A stretch of DNA of 64,000 nt from Xiphydria camelus (taxonomy: Eukaryota > Arthropoda > Insecta > Hymenoptera > Xiphydriidae). The position numbers were made by a program, and so were the translations under genes. This document shows positions 1-10,862 of the stretch, piece by piece (position 1 is the first letter of the stretch; each line of letters opens with the position of its first letter). Below the pieces are notes generated by a model, which worked only from the letters and a program-made list of their open reading frames with translations, was not told the DNA's origin and made no database searches. The DNA is taken from assembly GCA_963678675.1 (NCBI GenBank), contig OY783200.1, forward strand, positions 25,372,190 to 25,436,189, given 5' to 3'.

Positions 1-2
1 CT

Positions 3-1913
3 GTGAATTCCGAGGATCCGACGCAACAAACCTCGGGGAAGCTCGAATTCGAACGGCAGTCGCGAAATTCTTGGTCGGCTCGGGAACCACAGGATATACA
101 CTCGCAGGATCTCACGCGGCAGTCCGAAAATTTCGAGGACTTTGCGCAACAGACGTCGGGGAATCTTGAATTCGGTCAAGAGACGCAACATCCTTGGTTG
201 CCTCGCAAACCGCAGGATGCGGATTCCGACGATTTCGCGCAGCAGAACAGCAGTCCCGAGGATTTCACGCGACACATTTCGGGGAATCTGGAACTTAGTC
301 AACAGACGCAAAATCCCTGGTCATCTCGCGAACCGCAGAGCCTAAGCTCGGCCGATCTGAGGCGAACTGACGAAAACGTGGAAGATTTGACTCAGCAGAC
401 TTCGGGGAACCCCAACCGTGGTCGATACCCGCAGAATCCTTGGCTGAGCGGTAAACCGCAAAGCGGACATCACGCGCCGCAATCCACGGGCGACAAGGGC
501 CTCGCGCAAAAGACCGGAGAAGTCGAAGACTTAACGCGGGAAAATCCTGAACCTTGGAGGTACTCGCAGAATCCTTGGTTGGTGAGCGGTAAACCGCAGA
601 ATGGACGTCCCGAATCGCCGTCCGTGAACGTGGAAGACTTGACGCAGCAGACGGGAGGAGTCGAAGATTTTGCGCAACAAGCAGGAGACGATTTCGAGGA
701 TTTGACTCAGCAGACATCGAGGAACGTCGAACTCACTCGACAGACTCAAAAGCCTTGGTTCTACAGCAAGCCGTACGGTGGAAACTCGCATAATTCCAGG
801 CAGCAGCCATCGGGACAGCTCGAGCTCGGTGGAAAGCCTCGGTCGTACAGTAATCCTCGAACCGAACAGCACACCCCGTCAGCTGGAAACGTCGAAAACA
901 TCGCGCAGCAGTCGCAGAATACTTGGCGACCAGAGCACGGTCGAGCGCCGAATTCTTGGAATGTGGGAAACCTGAACATCGGCAGCCAACGCGATGAGGA
1001 TTTGACCCAACGGAGCTCTACCGATGACGGAAACACCCAACGTACTTGGCAACCGATAAATCCGCCGATTCGTGAAAATTCCAAGCCCGCTCCGAAGCCG
1101 AAGCCGCGAAGACGACCTGGAATGCAGATTACCACTCCCGAGCCGCATAGCGACAATAGCGAGGAGCGACTCGTGCCGATTTCCATGGACGACGATTCCG
1201 ACGAATCCGATTTCAAGGAGAAGCGCGGGGGCGATCCGCTCAGGGGAGATCAGCCGCCGAATTTCGCGTCAGCGAGGCAGACAAAACCCCTGATAGAATT
1301 CGGCCAGGAAACTCAGCAAAATCAAGACTTGAGGCAGCAGTTTGAGAACGTGGAGTCGCTGGAGTCGGAGGAGCAACGAAGACGGCGCTACGGCGAGCAA
1401 GAGAGCCAGAGATACAGTCAGAACTTTGAGCAACAGTCAGGACGCGGTACTTTCGACGATGACCGACTAGGACAGCAGGTGCAGCGCGAACAGGACGTGC
1501 AGATGCTCTCCGACGATCTTCAGTTAACGAAGAAGAGCGTGGGTGATCTGGGGCGCACTCCCGAAGAGGATAATCTCAAAGTCGAACCCAGAATCCTATT
1601 GGCCTACGGTGGAGGAGGGTTCGACAGAGAATCGCGGGGCGAAGACTTCTACGACAAAGTGAAACCGGGTCCCAACGTGATCTTGTCACCCGACGACGGC
1701 AGGCCGACGTTCCTGATCGACGAAACACCAAGGACGACCACTACGACGATTCCTGAGGCTCCAGAAGAAAGCACTACGGAAGTCATTGCGGAAACTCCTC
1801 CTCCTCCTCCTCCTCCTCCTCCCTCGGTATGGCAGAAAATTGGGAACAGGGTGACGTCGAGCTTCGACAAGGCCAAAGACAAGGTACAGGGCTGGTTCGG
1901 CTCTTTAGGGTGA
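3..1913 (+). CDS. Gln-rich repeat protein, 3' part (unrecognised)
   Basis: This is the last, very long exon of a gene whose 5' part lies left of the window. The frame is open from the edge to a TGA at 1911-1913. About 636 residues are visible. Most are degenerate repeats of roughly 40-60 residues that alternate an acidic/Gln motif (Glu-Asp-Leu-Thr-Gln-Gln-Thr-like) with a short Asn-Pro-Trp or Asn-Ser-Trp motif and Lys/Arg-Pro-Gln. I count about ten of the Trp motifs. A Lys/Arg/Pro basic patch follows near residue 365, then Gln/Glu-rich sequence, a short Thr/Pro-rich stretch, a run of nine prolines, and a C-terminal amphipathic segment (VWQKIGNRV, ending GWFGSLG). I recognise no enzymatic domain or membrane segment. 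The composition resembles secreted structural or clotting-type insect proteins rich in glutamine, which is only an inference. Long overlapping frames on both strands are shadows. Confidence 0.75.
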   Translation: MNSEDPTQQTSGKLEFERQSRNSWSAREPQDIHSQDLTRQSENFEDFAQQTSGNLEFGQETQHPWLPRKPQDADSDDFAQQNSSPEDFTRHISGNLELSQQTQNPWSSREPQSLSSADLRRTDENVEDLTQQTSGNPNRGRYPQNPWLSGKPQSGHHAPQSTGDKGLAQKTGEVEDLTRENPEPWRYSQNPWLVSGKPQNGRPESPSVNVEDLTQQTGGVEDFAQQAGDDFEDLTQQTSRNVELTRQTQKPWFYSKPYGGNSHNSRQQPSGQLELGGKPRSYSNPRTEQHTPSAGNVENIAQQSQNTWRPEHGRAPNSWNVGNLNIGSQRDEDLTQRSSTDDGNTQRTWQPINPPIRENSKPAPKPKPRRRPGMQITTPEPHSDNSEERLVPISMDDDSDESDFKEKRGGDPLRGDQPPNFASARQTKPLIEFGQETQQNQDLRQQFENVESLESEEQRRRRYGEQESQRYSQNFEQQSGRGTFDDDRLGQQVQREQDVQMLSDDLQLTKKSVGDLGRTPEEDNLKVEPRILLAYGGGGFDRESRGEDFYDKVKPGPNVILSPDDGRPTFLIDETPRTTTTTIPEAPEESTTEVIAETPPPPPPPPPSVWQKIGNRVTSSFDKAKDKVQGWFGSLG

Positions 1914-3450
1914 ATCTACGAGTCGTTTGACTCGGAATCGAGATTTTGTGATATTGCGATTCGCCGGGGAGGGGCGGCGAATATAAGTTAGATTAGTTAG
2001 CGATAGATTAACGCGAGATTCGCGAATCATCTCCAATGAGGGAGCCGGATGTTATACCCGCTCGAAAATCAAAAAAATTAGTATTATAAGATCTTAGCGT
2101 TAACAAACTTTGTACACTCTGTCGTTCAATAGATGCGATATTTTTTATCATAAATATTTATAATATAGTTCTCGATTTCCTGCTTCGCCAGACTCTTTCC
2201 GCAATCTTTCTCTTGGCGAGATTTCTTTCGATTTATCTACATGCATCAAAACGGACACTTGTAATGCATCCCTTCGATATTAGCCAAAAAATTAATTTCT
2301 CTGAGCATCGCATGCAACTCCTCGAAACCACGCGTCTCAAGGAGAATTAAAAATATTTTGATATTTATTTTCGACGCTCAGAAATTCTTTGTCTTTCGAG
2401 AAAAAGAGTCGCAAGATGATGGATAATTAACCCTTTCACAGGACGCAAATCGATAATTTGACTGAAAGGAAGCAAAATAATTCGTTCGCTCACCTCGGGA
2501 AGACCCTTGAAGAACCTGACAAAGCTCTGTTGTGTCGGTGGATCTGTAAATAAACGAGATACTTTGATAAGCAACGAATATCGCCGGCGAACGAATTGAG
2601 GTTAGGAGCGTTCTACCGACCCATACTAAATTGCTGGTTCGCTTGCACGGCCATTATTAAGGGGTAAACAACTTTCCGATAACTTTTGCCACTGAATACC
2701 GCGACGAACGGTCGAAATCACGGGAAACAAACAGTGTGATGAAACTAGACCAAAACTCGTACGACGGCCGGCGACGTAATGCACGGGATTCCTTGCCGCG
2801 GTTTCCTTCACAAAAGCAAATGCGGCTCCTCATTGGTCGCCTCGATTTAACTATAGCTAGCGCTTTCGCGCGTTTTTTTTTTATCTAATCGTCGACGGAA
2901 CAGCGAATAGTTAAATACGATCGATATTAAAACGAATTATAATACATGAAAATAAGTAGAGAAGGAAATATTACGGTCCTTTACTAAATCATGTCAATTT
3001 TGCCGACTTCCAACAATGCTAAGAGACGGCCCTTCACGTTCAAAGAATTAGTTTTCCCTTGATCTGATAATTCTAGCTTGATTAAGCGTTATCCAGACGC
3101 GTCTCTTTGGCTAAATAAAGTAATTGGTAGTAAATGTCGTTGAGATAAAGAAATTGAGGGGTGTGTAAAGAAAGCTGGAAGAATACACGGCAAAGTTAGA
3201 GATAATAGTTCGAGAATGCCAGCCATGAAGAAGACCAAGAGAATCGGGTTTTAAACTCATTTTTTTTAAAAATGTTTTTACAAAATATACACAGAGTACT
3301 TCGGCGCCGTTTGCCGCACGATATAGAAGCCGTAATAAAATACTCGCCGCCAAGGTGATAAACGAGAGAAATCAATCCATAGAATCCTTGTTGCTCACTT
3401 CCGCGCATCACAGAAAGGAACCACGCCCAAATCGCGGATTTTTAATCGTA
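1914..3450. other. Intergenic region between two convergent genes
   Basis: The 3' ends of the repeat-protein gene (+) and SON (-) face each other across about 1.5 kb. The sequence is AT-rich, particularly around 2090-2170 and 3240-3300, and should contain both 3' UTRs. I see no coding exon, RNA gene or clear repeat. The small open frames here lack splice context or recognisable similarity. Confidence 0.6.
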
Positions 3451-6400
3451 TCAAGAGGGCAGGAGGCCTAAAGTTTGCAGGCAGATTTGCGCTGCCTCGG
3501 CTTTGGCTTGCTTCTTGTTCGGACTAGCGACGCTCGGCTTGTACTCGATGCCGTTCACCTTGACCTGCAACGGAAAACGAGATGGAGAGAATGCTCGCGA
3601 CCGATCGCGCAGCCAACCTCTCGATCCCACTGCCACCATCGCTGCCGCACCTTAAAGAGGAAGTTCTTCCTGTGATCCGGCCCGCACTCGAAGCACAGCT
3701 CGTAAACGGGTGCTCCGTATTTGCGCTTCGAGCAGTATTCTCCCAGTAGCGACACGGGATGCTTTCCTGTGGTGTAGAGGAAAAATTGCATCGATGACGA
3801 TTCATCTCGTGAACGCTCTCATTTCCATCGGAGAGGGAAAGTATTCGCGCGGAGAGAAGACATCGAAAAAAGTCGACACGTCAAAGGACAAACTACCTTC
3901 CAACGTCTTGATCGTCGGCACCACGGGCTTCGCCGCCTTCACCCCTCCGTTAGCTCCTCCGCCGCCGGCAACGCCCGTGGGCCCGGGCCTCCTTCCGAAA
4001 TCTTGCTCCGAAACGAGTCCCCTCTTGTCCAGCTTCACTTCCAGTTGTAGGGGCTCCAGCGTGCCCTCTTTGTTCTTGCCCAAACCCTCCCCAGGCCGCC
4101 AACCCATCTTCTGTAGCAACGCCATACCCATCCCACCCGAAACCGGCTGTGCCGTTAGCAACTGATCCTAAACAACGGGCTTCGTCAGACATCCGCGGTT
4201 AATTCGTGAGCATCAAGGCGTCGGTCTAGACACTGACGCTGGGGCGAAACTGTGAAACGAGATGTTCTCGCCCTACGAGTTTCCACAATTGACCTTCCAG
4301 GAAAAGTGCGAATTAACCCTTTGAGGGGCACATTTTTTCTACCGAAAACAGACGTTTTCTCATATGGATTACCTATTAATAAGTGAGAGTCCTTATACAT
4401 ATTATGTCCATTGGAATCGCGAGAGGCAATAGGAAAATGAGAAGAGCTGAAAATGAAAAGGTGACAAGTGTCGCTGCCCCTCAGAGGGTTAAAAGAGAGA
4501 TCGATCCACCCGATATCGTCCGGACACGACTGGGGGAAATCGATGGTTATTTTTGTGAGATAAAAATACTTACCGAGGACGGCCATAAATTGGGCATCAG
4601 GCAGCCGAAGTGGTTTCTTCCCTGATGTAGTCACGTGCCTGTAACAAACCCTCAGGTGGATGAAGACTAATGCTAAATATCTCAGCTCGCGGACTTCCCG
4701 ACTGCGGATCCTGCGAGAGGACGGGAAAGCTGACGATAGTTAGCAATAATCTCACAGGAGCCCATTGCCGACGAGTCGCGCGATCGTTTAGGCGTTAAAA
4801 GTTCGAATTGCTCTCGTTTTCCCGGCGAAATTTAGTCACTCTCTATACCGAAGGCGACGGCGTTCCTGTGTCCGCGCAGGCACAGAGTCCACCTCCACGA
4901 GAGAAGTGGTCTGTGCCTGCGACACAGTCTCCGTCGTACCGGAAAAGTGCTATTGTTATCCTCGGCGGTTCCGACGGAGACTGTACCTGAAAACTTGTTA
5001 CAGGCGATGCGTAAGTTTTGCGACGCGTTTTTTGCCGCCGGCCGCGCGAGCCACGAAACGATCCGTCGGCGTTACACCGCGGCTATACGCTTCTCGCGGT
5101 CCGACGCGGGCGGCGCAAACGCAATCAAAGCGCGACGACGAGCCTCTTGCTCGTCGACAAGACTCGAAGGAGGGTGGGTACGCGTGCGAGGAACGAAATG
5201 TGACGAGAGACTTGAGAATTTTTACCTTACGAGCCCAAGCTTGATAACCTGACGAGAGTTCAGCCGCTGACAGCACTTTCGCTCCAGTGCTACCAGTAAA
5301 CTGACCCGGCATCTGTTTACTTTCCGCCCAACTTTTCATCTGCGGAAGAGAGAGAGAGAGAGAGGGAGAGAGAGAGAGGCGGCTGCCGTGGAATGACGCA
5401 CTCTCTCGCGAAACGACAGAGCTTACCTCGGTTTGGGCGCGATACATCTCGGTTAGCGCTTGCGAGTCATTGGGATTCTCTCTGAGTTTTCTCATCGCCG
5501 CCAGTCGCTGCGACACTATCGTGCCTATATCGACATTCTGCAAGAAAATTGACAAACGATACCGCGGACATAACCGAGTGAAAAGTCAATTCTAGAGGCG
5601 TTTCTCACCGATCACTAACCTCCGCAAAGTGTTCCTGAGGGAAAATCGTCGGCTGCGCCGCGGGAGGCGCAGCTATGGGCAGTACGACCGGCGTCGGCGT
5701 CGTGGTGAACGATTGCGAAGGCATCGAAGCCGGTAAGAACGCCTTCTTCGGCTCCGGCTTCTTCGGCGCCACCGGCACCCATTCGTTCTCTGCGAGATGT
5801 GACAAAGCTTTGTATGATTTCTGCCCCAAAAGAAAAGAAGAAAGAAAAAAAATTCGACGCTTCTCTCCTCGACGATCGCTCGCTCGCTCACCGGTCTTTC
5901 GGTGAAGCTGGCCGCTCGACACGGGAAACTGCAGTCGCAATTGATTCGACGACTCAGCGGTCTTCTCCTGGAAGGTCTTCGTCGGCAGCTGCTTCGCGTC
6001 CTGCGGAAGAAAGATATGCCCGTCGAACGTAGGAGCTTCGATTACTTTCATCGATCGACTCACTCTGATGTTCATGATGATCGAGTTGGGCCTCTCCTTC
6101 ACGAGGAACGGATGATGAAAGCCCTTCTCCGAGCCGCTGCCGTCCTCGTCCGATGAGATGCTGGAGAGTTCGCCCAGAGCTTCGGATTTCGACAGAGACT
6201 TGCAGAAGTCTGCAACGCATTCGCCGTCGTTCAGAAACGTTCATTCCTTGGTCCTTTCGTGTGGACGGAATTAGAAAGAAATCCCGTGGTCACCTGTTAA
6301 CTCGTCGACGGACTTTCCGCCGGCCTGGATCGCAGCGATGGCCTTGTCCTGCTGCGCGAGCGGCAGCGCGCCCTGCTTTATCATGTTTATCGCATTCCTT

Positions 6401-7061
6401 CGCGCGATCTCCAGCAGCTTCTTCTTGTCGATCTCGATCCACTCTCTGCGGGAACCGAATCAAAGGATATTATCGTCATACGATCCGATTTTTCTCCCGC
6501 GATTTCGACTTCAACCGAACTACGAACTTTCTCTCTCTGCTCCTGCTGCGTCCTCCCCTCGAGTGCCACTCTCTGTTCCTCTCCTCGCTGCGACTCCTGT
6601 GCTTGTCCCTGTCGTCCCTCCCGTGCTTCCTATTTTCCCTGCTCCTTTCGTTCTCCCACCTGTCGTCGCTCTTGTCGCGATCTCGCCTCTCCTTGCTCTT
6701 CTCGCCTCGCTTCTCCTTACCCTTGCTCCGACTGCGATGAGAGTTCGCGCGCGAATGCGACTCTGATCTTCTCCTCTCGCGCGATCGACCGTAATCCGCT
6801 TCCTTGTCCTTTGAGCCCTTGCGGTTCCGATCCTTCTTCGACTCTTTTCGCTCCTTTCCGCTCTTACCCTTGCGTAGCTCCTCCAATCGCTTCTTCTCCT
6901 TTTCCTTCAGAATGTTACGCAGGTCGTCGCGTGGTGCTCGCGTGACGGTACTGGCGCTCCTCTTCTTCGAGCGCTCCGGCAACGGAGTCGCGATCGGGGA
7001 ATCCGCGACGTTGCGATGCGGTGGGCTCGGGCTCAAGGTGGGCGTGTCGTTGTCCTCGTCG

Positions 7062-7102
<41 letters not shown>

Positions 7103-9332
7103 GTCGTCACTGCTCTCGGTCAATTCGCCGTCCTCCATTCGCGCCGCTTTCTCGCGCTCCTTGCTCTCCACTTCCTTCACGGTCTCGTTGTAGACCGCGC
7201 TATTCTTCAGGTCTTTTATGAGGATCTTCCCCTGGGCGCTCTGCTTGCTCTTCTTCTCTGCTTGACGCGAAATCGGAAAAAAATCGCAACTGAGTTTCAT
7301 CGGGAGGCGATTCTCGAGCGGGATGTCCGGCAAGATGGATAGGAAGATTTTCCAGATAGTTGCGCGATTTCTTAAAACGGACGGACAGACGAAATGAAAC
7401 CCTTTTTTCACTCGAGATCTACGCAACCCTTTTTGCTTTCACTTTTGATGATTTTTTTGTTGACTAGATAAAGTCTTACAGTCCTCTCTTTTATAGTTTA
7501 TCTCCTTTTCGTTAGCTGTAAACCGAGCAAATTTTTGCGTAAATTCCGATTTCCTTCGACTGCTGGACACCCGTTTCAAATATGAGCAACAGAAATAGAT
7601 TTTTGAAGCTCGATAAAACCTCGAAAGTTTTCAACTAGGTTCGATCAACCTTAATGCAAGTTCGACCGATGCGCGATTCGATAAAAGCGTGCTCCTCGCG
7701 TTTGCATTACGATACATCGAACCAAGCTGCAAGAGTAGAGCGACTACCAACCGAGAGGCTTCGCGATTATTGGCTCCTCTGGATCATCGTCGTCTTTCTT
7801 AGCGACTGACGGCAGCAAGGGACTCTCCGAGCCCCGTTTTTCCTCCTCGGTATCGTTCGCACAATTTGGCGCTGCCTCTGCATTGTTTTTCACGGATTTT
7901 TCAGCCCCATCAACGAACGCCTTCTTCTCCGAAATATCGACATAATCCACAGCGTCTTTTGACTTGACGTCGGAGCCTGGTGAAGCGCCCTCTTCCAGCT
8001 TTCGCACCTTCGATTTCGGCTCGTCGTCCTCCGAGTTGGATTTGCTCGAGTGCGAGCCGTGTTTTCTCTTGGATTTCTTCTTGCGTTTCTTCTTCTTCTT
8101 TGTGCCTGCGTTTCCCAAGGAGGGGAGACTCAACGGGATAGTATACATAATTGCGTCTCAACGGCGTAAATAGGAGCTGCCGTTGTTACAATTTTTATAA
8201 ATCTTTGTTTCCAAGAGTCGATTGGAAAAACTGGGCTCAAGGACATAAATACAGTAAGACCCCGCTTAACGCTGTTTCAGTATTACGCGGTAGTATTTGG
8301 ATTCTCCGAAATCGCGCATGGTATTGGTACTTGTTGTATATGTGTGCAAATGAAGCAGGCATGCGACAACCATAAGCGGTGCATTACGCAGCGACGGTGC
8401 ACACTATGTATCTTTTGTTCCACGACGATCTTAAAGAATTAGTAGAACAACAAGTGCACAAAGATGACGATGTTAGCGTTCCTGAAGATGAGAAGCAAAA
8501 GGAACTCTCAACGGATTTTCTAAAAAAAAGTTTAGCCACTATAACGGAAATTCGATTATTCATGTTTATATGAAGTACAAACTTTATTAGTTAGTTTGGC
8601 ATGATTTCAGATAGTACGGAGATATGTCACACAAGGTGTGCCACCGGCCGTTTACAGCATTGTTTCGTTTTAGAAGCCAATGACACACCATGTATGTCAC
8701 AAATGATTTTTGTGGCACACATGGTGTGACGCCAGCCTTTAACGGAAATAGCTGATGGCACACAGCGTGTGACGTCGGCACTGAACGTGTTAAACAAACA
8801 GTCTTACTGTACAGCACAGCGTCGCCACTTTCTTCTTATTTTTGAAAGTCTATTGGAAGAATTATGTTCGCACGATACATTTTAAAATGGTTTACACGCA
8901 TAATTATTCGCCAATGTTATTTCGAGGTACGGAGCCAAACGATACTTGCCCTTTCGAAGAATCGTTCACATATTCCAAAATTGACAAGCGATACCAAGCA
9001 AAAAAATACTTACCATTCTCATCGACGTTGCTACCACTGTCTGAAGTACTTCGTTTGTACTTCTTCTTATGCTTCTTAGTCTTGTGCTTATGTTTTTTCT
9101 TGCTCCTTTTCTTCTTCTTCTCGGGCTTCTTCGTCTTAATATCACTTTCGTCGATCGGCGGCGCGTCGCTATTCTGCGGGGACACGATCCCTTCGTCCGC
9201 GTCGAACGTGCTGAACAATTCAGTAAGAATCTCGTTCGACGATTTTTCCGGGAGTCCCGGCTCCGGTTTTATTTTCACAGCGTCAACACCGACAGTCGTG
9301 ATTAGGTTTGCGATGTCGAACAGATCTGCCAT
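3451..9332 (-). CDS. Son: SON-like splicing co-factor (RS domain, G-patch, dsRBD)
   Basis: Orthologue of SON, a nuclear-speckle protein that supports splicing of weak-splice-site introns. Exons: 9014-9332, 7752-8105, 6482 to about 7257, 6294-6441, 5892-6209, 5620-5807, 5427-5537, 5226-5339, 3897-4167, 3651-3766, 3451-3564; phases join without stops. The first exon starts MADLFDIANL and leads into Lys-rich tracts. The large third exon carries an Asp run (codon repeat near 7060-7113) and then an Arg/Ser-rich domain with many SRS/SRE dipeptides. Downstream come the conserved SON C-terminal blocks: FPVSSGQLHRKT, ENEWVPV and PGQFTGSTG. A G-patch follows (GGMGMALLQKMGWRPGEGLG) and finally a double-stranded-RNA-binding fold split over the last two exons (PDHRKNFLFK, then ASPNKKQAKAEAA). 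The order matches vertebrate SON, but the giant central repeats are absent. The acceptor of exon 3 is ambiguous by 3 nt. Confidence 0.93.
4574..4638 (-). other. Candidate poison exon in SON
   Basis: Inside the 1.06-kb SON intron between exons 5226-5339 and 3897-4167, the minus strand holds a 65-nt segment with a good acceptor (TTGTTACAG) and a near-perfect donor (CG|GTAAGTATT). The flanking constitutive exons join in frame exactly as in vertebrate SON (Trp-Ala-Arg-Lys then Asp-Gln-Leu-Leu), so this segment is not needed for the normal protein. If included it is read as 13 codons and then TGA. It also shifts frame, since 65 is not a multiple of 3. Inclusion would remove the G-patch and dsRBD. 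Splice signals are seen; usage is inferred. Confidence 0.45.
5347..5379. repeat. (GA)n microsatellite in SON intron
   Basis: An interrupted GA dinucleotide run lies immediately upstream (in SON sense) of the acceptor at 5340-5341. It therefore forms a CT-only polypyrimidine tract for the exon 5226-5339. Confidence 0.85.
8252..8809. mobile_element. Tigger/pogo-like non-autonomous DNA transposon
   Basis: A 558-bp element in the first SON intron. It has short terminal inverted repeats beginning CAGTAAGAC at the left and ending GTCTTACTG at the right, flanked by a TA dinucleotide on each side (8250-8251 and 8810-8811), as in Tc1/mariner and pogo elements. The left terminus continues CCCGCTTAACGCTG, reminiscent of Tigger ends. 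A short plus-strand frame at 8379-8573 (LKELVEQQVHKDDDVSVPED) may be a decayed scrap of a transposase C-terminal region. No DDE core is present. Inside, 8683-8735 forms a near-perfect hairpin built on ACACCATGT/ACATGGTGT. Family placement is inferred from ends and target duplication only. Confidence 0.65.
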
Positions 9333-9683
9333 TTTCGCGTCGCACTCGGTGATGTTTCACGTGCGGAGCGACGAATGGAAAATGTGTCACACTAAAATAT
9401 ACTATTTAAATATCGGTTTTTTGAATAAAACGCAATTTATCCGCCGATTTCTACCGACAAATCCACTCAACTTGCTGCCACTAACGTCGATTGGCGGCCA
9501 TTAGATAAATAAAGCATGACGCGACCGAAGCGCTACTATGGAGCGGGAAAATGGCGAAACTCTTTGTCGCTGTTGGATCAGTAACGTCTGGTAACGTCGG
9601 TTCCTGCCGACGTCAGTGGTGTTAGAAGATCGCGCATACCTTAGATAGGTAGTGTGCCGTTTGATGATAATGTATCAACCGAA

Positions 9684-9780
9684 GAGTCTTGGCTGTCGGT
9701 ATTCGAGGTAGGTACAGGAAACCACAGCGGATCGGAGGCGCCAACCGATATGCAACCCGCTCAACTGGCGTGTATTTGAG
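9684..9780 (+). repeat. Dispersed repeat, copy 1
   Basis: A segment running from TCTTGGCTGTCGGTATT to CTGGCGTGTATTTGAGC. It is clearly related to the two arms of the inverted repeat at 62741-62850 (opposite orientation) and 63021-63113 (same orientation). Shared blocks include TCTTGGCTG-CGGTATT, CAGGAAA-CA-AGCGGA and CTGGCGTGTA. Probably an old, low-copy interspersed element of unknown class. Confidence 0.65.
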
Positions 9781-9825
9781 CAAAGACCCGATATATATAA
9801 ATAAAATATAAGATCTCCGAAAGTC

Positions 9826-9965
9826 TATATAATTAAGATTCTTATATAAAATTATACATAAGATTCTTATTAAAATTGTATATGTATAAGATTCTTATAT
9901 AAATTTCTATATGAGATTCTTATTACAATTCTATATAAGGTTCTTATATAAAATTCTATATAAAA
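9826..9965. repeat. AT-rich tandem array
   Basis: About six imperfect copies of a roughly 25-nt unit built around ATAAGATTCTTATATAAAAT, each containing the near-palindrome ATAAGATTCTTAT. No coding content. Confidence 0.75.
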
Positions 9966-10862
9966 AAAAAAATGGACCACTAATAATTCATAAGAAACAG
10001 CAATACGCCGTTAACTAAAGAGATGCGTGTACCTCTGGAAAAGAAAATTATAGAAAATATCGTTTCGCTTCGAATGGTTCTCCCTTGATTACATGTACAT
10101 ATGTATACACCGATATTCCATATTTCAACTATTCGTCCTACGTACTTTCCCTTATTTTTTTTATCTGCTTGAGATACCGAATGACATGCACCGCGTGATC
10201 CCCGTGTACGGACACGTCGGAAATCATAATATGACGATGTGGAGAAAGAGGACTAGGCACACGCGATATCACGCATACGGATCTCACCGGCCTTTATTTA
10301 TTTTCTAATTTCTGAATCGGCTGCTCAACTAGATCGCGTAGTTCGGAACCGCACCCGCCATTCGAGCTCAGCACGACCACCCATCGAACGAAACCCATAG
10401 AACTGCGGAACCCTCCACCTAATCGGATATTCTACCCTAGGTCCACCGTTGACGAAGGTTTCACTATCAATATTTATGGCAGCACTGGTGTATAATGTTC
10501 GTGCTCACATTTATTGTTTTACTCTAGAAAGGGTCATATCTCTATATATCTTGGCGATAGCGATGTTTTACAGAGAGCGGTATAGTCTTGCCAATTTTCC
10601 GATGGAATTTTACCTAAGGAATCAGAATCTTGAACCAAGTTGATCGGCCCGGTAAGAGTAGCGTCCACTTCTCGATGCAAGCAAGTTCTCGAACATCATG
10701 GGAGTACTAATGAGAGTATGTACTACCAAGTTTCTCGTGCTACGCGTGTAGGTGTACTTACGTTTAATGAACGTAGACTGTACGCCTTTGTCTCTTTTTT
10801 TGATTCAACGAGGAATAGCACTTCCGGAAGTCGGTAATTGATATCGTTGATGCTACTCCGCG

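Larger units (their letters stand above)
9333..10862. other. SON upstream region with repeats
   Basis: About 1.5 kb between the SON start codon and the 3' end of the next minus-strand gene. It should contain the SON promoter and first UTR. It holds a dispersed repeat copy near 9684-9780, an AT-rich tandem array at 9826-9965, an A-run at 9963-9972, and no coding exon that I can support. Confidence 0.6.

Noticed and set aside
4998..5555. 185-codon minus-strand frame over SON exons
   Set aside because: It reads through an intron and a GA tract. Conserved SON blocks occupy only parts of it, and the exon boundaries are clear.
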